Both the position numbers and the translations under genes were made by a program. This document shows positions 60,513 through 64,000 of a DNA stretch of 64,000 nucleotides, in pieces. The stretch covers positions 3,949,644 through 4,013,643 of the forward strand of contig NZ_CP035490.1 of NCBI RefSeq assembly GCF_004135205.1, in the 5' to 3' direction. This stretch comes from Hahella sp. KA22. GTDB taxonomy: Bacteria; Pseudomonadota; Gammaproteobacteria; Pseudomonadales; Oleiphilaceae. Position 1 is the stretch's first letter; every line of letters begins with the position of its first letter. Below the pieces are notes generated by a model that made no database searches, was not told the origin of the DNA, and worked only from the letters and a program-made list of their open reading frames with translations.

Positions 60513-61960
60513 CAGGCTTCTCCCGCCAATGGATAAGAGCCGCCCGCCATCGCGTCGGTTTGCAGTCCCGACGGTCTGGCGGAATCGGTCTTCCCTTCTT
60601 TTTTCTTCATCATGGATACTGGCGCTTTACTCAATTGCGCCAATACGGGAACGCCAAGTGCGGATTGCAGGTCTTCTATCGAACGCACCATAGGATTGCG
60701 TAATTCCAGAATCAGCGCCGCGCCGACGGACAATAACCCTCCCAGCATCACCGCAATGACAAGATTGAGAAATAACATTGGCTTGCTGTGCTTGAGCGGT
60801 GGCGACGCCGGCGTTAATACGGAGACATTGGTCTGCACCGTTTGCGCTTCCAGCTGACTTTGCGTGAGACGCTGGCTGATGGCGTCGAAATCACGCTGCG
60901 CGGTTTCCACCTGATGAGACAGAATCTGAATCTGGTCATGCTGACTTTTCAGCTCCAGCATTTTCTTTTTCTGTTCTTCGATGGCTTCTTTCAGTTCCGC
61001 CTGCTTGGCTTTGCTGACGCGCCCCACGGTGGAAATGGATTCCGCAATCTTGGCGGTTTCCATGCGCAGACGGGATTTCATACTGGCCAGTTCGGAAGCG
61101 GCGCTTTTGTATTGCGGGTGGTTGACGCCATAGTCTTCGGACAACTCCTGCAGGCGCGACTCCATGCGCGCAATGTCCGTTTTGAGCTGGATGATCAGCG
61201 GATTGCGCATGATTTCCGGCAGCGTGTCGCTACCCTGGTTGAAGCCCTGCTTGCTGGAGGAATCCGTGCCTTCCGCCAGGGCCAGACTCAGTTGCGCGGT
61301 CAGCTCGCCCAGTTTCTGGTTTTCAAAATCCAGACGATCATTGGTCACCACAATGCCGGTTTCCTGCTGAAAATTGGACAGCGCCTTTTGAGCTCTTTGC
61401 AGGCGCTCGCGCTGGGTTTCGTATTGCTGCTCGAACCAGGCGGCGTATTTTCTCGCCGGCTCCGCCCGCAGATCGATCGTGGTGTCGATATAGGCTTGCG
61501 CGAAAGCATTGGCGGCGGTGGCGGCGAAGCGGGGGTCCGTGGCGCTGAACTCTACACTGATGACATTGCTTTCCCGGGCGGGACTGACTTCCAGGTTCTT
61601 CTTCAGACCCGGCGCCATCCACACGGCGATGGTTCCCTGTCCGCCGGTTTCCTCCAGCCATTTGTCGCGGGTTTCCGGGTTTTCGTCCAGTTTCAGCAGG
61701 CGCACTACGCCCTGTGCGACGCGATCGCTGGTGATGATATCCATCTGCGTCGCCATATAGCCTGGCGACATCATGCCCGGCAGCACCATGCCGACAATGC
61801 GGTCGGGGGTCTGCACGTCCAGCACCACGGTGGTGGAGGCCGTATATTCTTTGGGAATGAGCAGGCTGACCACGGCGGTGGTCGTTATCGTGGCCAGCAG
61901 GACGCTCAGCACCACCCAGCGCCGCGCCCACAGAACCAGTAATACATGTTTCAAGGTCAT
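60512..61960 (-). CDS. epsF: EpsF, chain length determinant (PCP) protein
   Basis: A 482-residue inner-membrane protein of the Wzz/PCP-2a type. An N-terminal helix (WVVLSVLLATITTTAVVSLL) is followed by the Wzz domain, a long coiled-coil in the periplasm (about 165-380, QRERLQRAQKALSNFQQE) and a C-terminal helix (MLFLNLVIAVMLGGLLSVGA) with a Pro-rich start SPPLKHSKP. The cytoplasmic tail (about 440-482) can meet EpsG. It regulates chain length and export. Confidence 0.9.
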   Translation of the reverse strand: MTLKHVLLVLWARRWVVLSVLLATITTTAVVSLLIPKEYTASTTVVLDVQTPDRIVGMVLPGMMSPGYMATQMDIITSDRVAQGVVRLLKLDENPETRDKWLEETGGQGTIAVWMAPGLKKNLEVSPARESNVISVEFSATDPRFAATAANAFAQAYIDTTIDLRAEPARKYAAWFEQQYETQRERLQRAQKALSNFQQETGIVVTNDRLDFENQKLGELTAQLSLALAEGTDSSSKQGFNQGSDTLPEIMRNPLIIQLKTDIARMESRLQELSEDYGVNHPQYKSAASELASMKSRLRMETAKIAESISTVGRVSKAKQAELKEAIEEQKKKMLELKSQHDQIQILSHQVETAQRDFDAISQRLTQSQLEAQTVQTNVSVLTPASPPLKHSKPMLFLNLVIAVMLGGLLSVGAALILELRNPMVRSIEDLQSALGVPVLAQLSKAPVSMMKKKEGKTDSARPSGLQTDAMAGGSYPLAGEA

Positions 61961-61988
61961 TACTTATCTTTCCTGCAACAGATCTTTC

Positions 61989-62825
61989 CTAGAACAAACT
62001 TTCGCGAATGTAGATAACGTCATCGGCGCGCACGAGGTCGTACAGCTCCGACTCTTTCAACTCCACATCGCCTTTGGCGTCCTTGCGATACACCTTGATG
62101 CCATTGTCGGTGCCGCGCAGGCTGACTCCCCCGCCCTGGGCCAGGGCCTGTTGTACGGTCATGTTGCGTTCGACCCGATAGACGCCGGGACGCTGCACTT
62201 CGCCGTAGATGTAATACACCGGGGCTTTATCGACAAAAATCACATCGCCGCCAGCCACCTGGATATTAGCGTTGCGCTCCCCCTGGGCGAAGATGGCGGG
62301 AAAATCCACTTCTTTGTGGAACGGTCTGCCTTCGCGAATCCCGGACACCACGACAATGTCTGAGCCTGAGGCGGTGACGCCGCCGGCCATGGCCAGCACG
62401 TCGGAAAGTCGGGTCTTTTGCGTTTCCAGAGGAAAGCGGCCGGGGCGGCTTACCTGCCCCAACACCGAAACCTGATTGCCGCGAATTTCCAGCAGCGTAA
62501 TAGTCACTTGCGGGTCCTTCACGTACTTGCCTTGGCGCAAGCCTGCGGCGATTTGTTGTTCCGCCGCCGCCAGCGTTTCTCCGCCCAATTGCAGGCTGCC
62601 GATCAGCGGGTAAGTAATACTTCCGTTTTCGGAAATACGGGTGTCCAGAGTCAGGTCCGGTTGTTGAAATACGTTGATGCGAATCGCATCCCCGGGGGCC
62701 AGGCGATAATTCAGGCCGGCGACCTCCGCCCGAGCCGGGGTGAACAGGATCAGCGTCAACAGACCCAGCACTATCTTTGTTCGCATTTGCGTCAATTGCA
62801 TGACGTAAGAAAATAAAGCTTCCAT
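61989..62825 (-). CDS. epsE: EpsE, polysaccharide export (OPX/SLBB) protein
   Basis: A 278-residue exported protein of the Wza type. A signal peptide (MRTKIVLGLLTLILFTPARA) precedes the polysaccharide export domain (NYRLAPGDAIRINVFQQPDL) and two SLBB domains (NQVSVLGQVSRPGRFPLE; YYIYGEVQRPGVYRVER). It lacks a lipobox Cys, unlike Wza. It connects the periplasmic machinery to the outer membrane. The visible ATG at 62825 adds 13 residues before the likely MRTK start; either could be used. Confidence 0.9.
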   Translation of the reverse strand: MEALFSYVMQLTQMRTKIVLGLLTLILFTPARAEVAGLNYRLAPGDAIRINVFQQPDLTLDTRISENGSITYPLIGSLQLGGETLAAAEQQIAAGLRQGKYVKDPQVTITLLEIRGNQVSVLGQVSRPGRFPLETQKTRLSDVLAMAGGVTASGSDIVVVSGIREGRPFHKEVDFPAIFAQGERNANIQVAGGDVIFVDKAPVYYIYGEVQRPGVYRVERNMTVQQALAQGGGVSLRGTDNGIKVYRKDAKGDVELKESELYDLVRADDVIYIRESLF

Positions 62826-62839
62826 GTTTTTAGGCGCCG

Positions 62840-63802
62840 TTACGCATCACTTCCCAGTTGTAAAGAAACGGCCTCGGCATTGCGGATATCCTCTCCGCCC
62901 TCGACGCCGCTGTTTTCAGTTCCTATCTCCACGCCAGCCTCCCCGCCTGCCGCAGGGATGGCGAGCCGCTTGAAGTCGCCGACATATTCAATGGCGGCGC
63001 TGTTCTTTAAGCGCTCGACTTCTTCGGTAACGGTCTTTTGTACCTTCAGATTATGAAGGTATTGTGTAATGCGGGGTTTAGCGTCCTCTTCCGACACCGG
63101 TCTTTGCTGCGAGGCCGTCACTCTGACGACCAAATAGTTGTTGGGTCCCTGAAACAAGGTCATCGCGCCGTCTTCCAGCCTGGCTACCTGGGTCAACAGC
63201 TCCAGACCGATCTGTTCCGCGGAGCGGTTCGCCGCGTTGACGCGATATTGCACGCCCTCGGATTTCAACCAGGAAACGATGTCTTCCAGTTGCTCTGCGC
63301 TATTAACTTTTTCATTAAGCGGCGCAAGCAGTTCTCGCCGCGGCTCAATGGCGACTTCCTGCAAGCTGTACAGCTTGCGTTCTGCGAATAACGCGGGATG
63401 TTCTGCGTAATACTGATGGATATCTTCCTGGGAAGGTTGCGACAGCGCGCCAATCACCTGTTGCAGATAAGCGCGGGCGATGATGCTTTTCTTCATGGAT
63501 TCAATCGCCATGACCACGTCGGGACTGCGGTCCAGCTTGAGTTCCACCGCCTTGTCGTAGGCGACTTGCTGCTCCACCAGCTCATCCAATGCCTGCGCCC
63601 GCGCCGTGTCGGAACTGACGCCCTGGGAAGGCTGCTTGGCGAGTATGGCGTTAAGCTGATGTATAGAGATTTCCGAACCGTTGACTTTGGCGACTACCTG
63701 GGTTGCGTCCGTCGCCTCGCCTGCGCCGCCGCACCCGGCCAAAGAACCCGTCAGGGCGGTCAGAAAGACAAACTTCGGATAGGAAGTTCTATGGAGAAAC
63801 AT
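62840..63802 (-). CDS. epsD: EpsD, peptidyl-prolyl isomerase-like lipoprotein
   Basis: A 320-residue lipoprotein with the lipobox SLAGC and Cys24. The N-domain is SurA/PpiC-like (VVAKVNGSEISIHQLNAIL, LDELVEQQVAYDKAVEL), followed by a degenerate PpiC-type isomerase domain (LYSLQEVAIEPRRELLA; VARLEDGAMTLFQGPNNYLVV). EpsD proteins accompany exosortase EPS loci and are thought to fold or assemble outer-membrane export components. AAGGATTTAGCA before the ATG provides the ribosome site. 14 bp ahead of epsE. Confidence 0.85.
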   Translation of the reverse strand: MFLHRTSYPKFVFLTALTGSLAGCGGAGEATDATQVVAKVNGSEISIHQLNAILAKQPSQGVSSDTARAQALDELVEQQVAYDKAVELKLDRSPDVVMAIESMKKSIIARAYLQQVIGALSQPSQEDIHQYYAEHPALFAERKLYSLQEVAIEPRRELLAPLNEKVNSAEQLEDIVSWLKSEGVQYRVNAANRSAEQIGLELLTQVARLEDGAMTLFQGPNNYLVVRVTASQQRPVSEEDAKPRITQYLHNLKVQKTVTEEVERLKNSAAIEYVGDFKRLAIPAAGGEAGVEIGTENSGVEGGEDIRNAEAVSLQLGSDA

Positions 63803-63911
63803 TGCTAAATCCTTTAGTTAATATGTGCGGCGCGATTGACCACACAGTTACACATTCCTACATGTGGGCTACATACTAAACCTAAAAATTTTCCAGTGAT
63901 AGTGATTCTCA

Positions 63912-64000
63912 CTAAAAAGTAAAGGTTAACGACAGGGTCGCCATATCGCTGTTGAAATCTGCGTTCGTTTGATTCGAAGCACGCCTCTCCCGCTGCAACG
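63912..64000 (-). CDS. epsL: C-terminus of outer-membrane beta-barrel protein, EpsL-like
   Basis: The minus-strand frame ending in TAG at 63912-63914 encodes the last 28 residues of a protein that continues beyond the window. It ends FNSDMATLSLTFTF, with alternating hydrophobics and a final Phe, the C-terminal signature of outer-membrane beta-barrels. In exosortase EPS loci the gene ahead of epsD often encodes EpsL, a barrel protein; the name is inferred from position and the RERRxSN-like start of the piece. Confidence 0.6.
   Translation of the reverse strand, partial: LQRERRASNQTNADFNSDMATLSLTFTF

Noticed and set aside
60842-61942. Long open frame of about 366 codons on the plus strand
   Set aside because: It lies opposite epsF, has a composition dominated by His/Gly/Phe as expected from antisense of a GC-rich gene, and no family features.
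1-64000. tRNA, rRNA, insertion sequence and CRISPR features
   Set aside because: No cloverleaf-like, transposase or regularly spaced repeat pattern was found; the rearranged patch at 28-31 kb carries remnants but no mobile-element genes.

Overview
The window looks like chromosome of a marine-type gammaproteobacterium, most like Hahella or a relative. This rests on gene content (a type III chaperone/effector pair, an exosortase-B polysaccharide locus, an E. coli yehILMPQ-like operon) and on GC-moderate coding style; it is an inference, since no rRNA or tRNA is present to confirm it. No insertion sequence, CRISPR array, tRNA or rRNA gene was seen.

Layout. (1) 1-8031, minus strand: a tightly overlapping operon like E. 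coli yehI-L-M-P-Q, encoding a WGR/DUF4132 protein, MoxR-type AAA ATPase, DUF5682 protein, VWA protein and SWIM zinc-finger protein (cut by the window edge). (2) 8328-9992: an isolated type III secretion chaperone and its probable effector. (3) 10-26 kb: single genes and small regulator/target units: secreted protein, two-gene GST and flavin/iron-sulphur oxidoreductase unit opposite a LysR regulator, secreted zinc metalloprotease, MocR regulator opposite azoR, a TlpA-like plus DsbD/ScsB-like periplasmic redox pair, and two periplasmic solute-binding proteins. (4) 27-31 kb: a patch with signs of turnover: two orphan polymorphic-toxin immunity genes, a start-less open frame, a truncated VOC gene, a strong hairpin, a NYN-cold-shock fusion and the C-terminal stump of an NAD-dependent epimerase/reductase directly behind a DJ-1 family gene. 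(5) 31-37 kb: more regulator/enzyme units (LysR with DJ-1, HxlR with an alpha/beta hydrolase), a VOC protein, a class C beta-lactamase-like hydrolase and a GFA protein. (6) 38-41 kb: a secreted copper-radical (galactose oxidase-like) enzyme with a ricin-type lectin domain, divergent from a Nep1-like (NPP1) protein. (7) 41-45 kb: fadI-fadJ beta-oxidation operon and a rhomboid protease. (8) 45.9-64 kb: an exopolysaccharide locus of the exosortase B (XrtB) type.

How the EPS locus works: a polyprenyl-phosphate sugar transferase (45904) primes the lipid carrier; PssD/PssE-type, two GT4 and a pyruvyl transferase build and decorate the unit; a Wzx flippase and Wzy-like polymerase export and polymerise it; EpsF and EpsG control chain length; EpsE with EpsD and EpsL form the export path. 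XrtB and EpsI accompany it. An asparagine-synthase-like protein without the N-terminal catalytic Cys and a secreted ConA-like protein are less usual members, and a decayed second copy of the pssE 3' end lies between the secreted protein and pssE.
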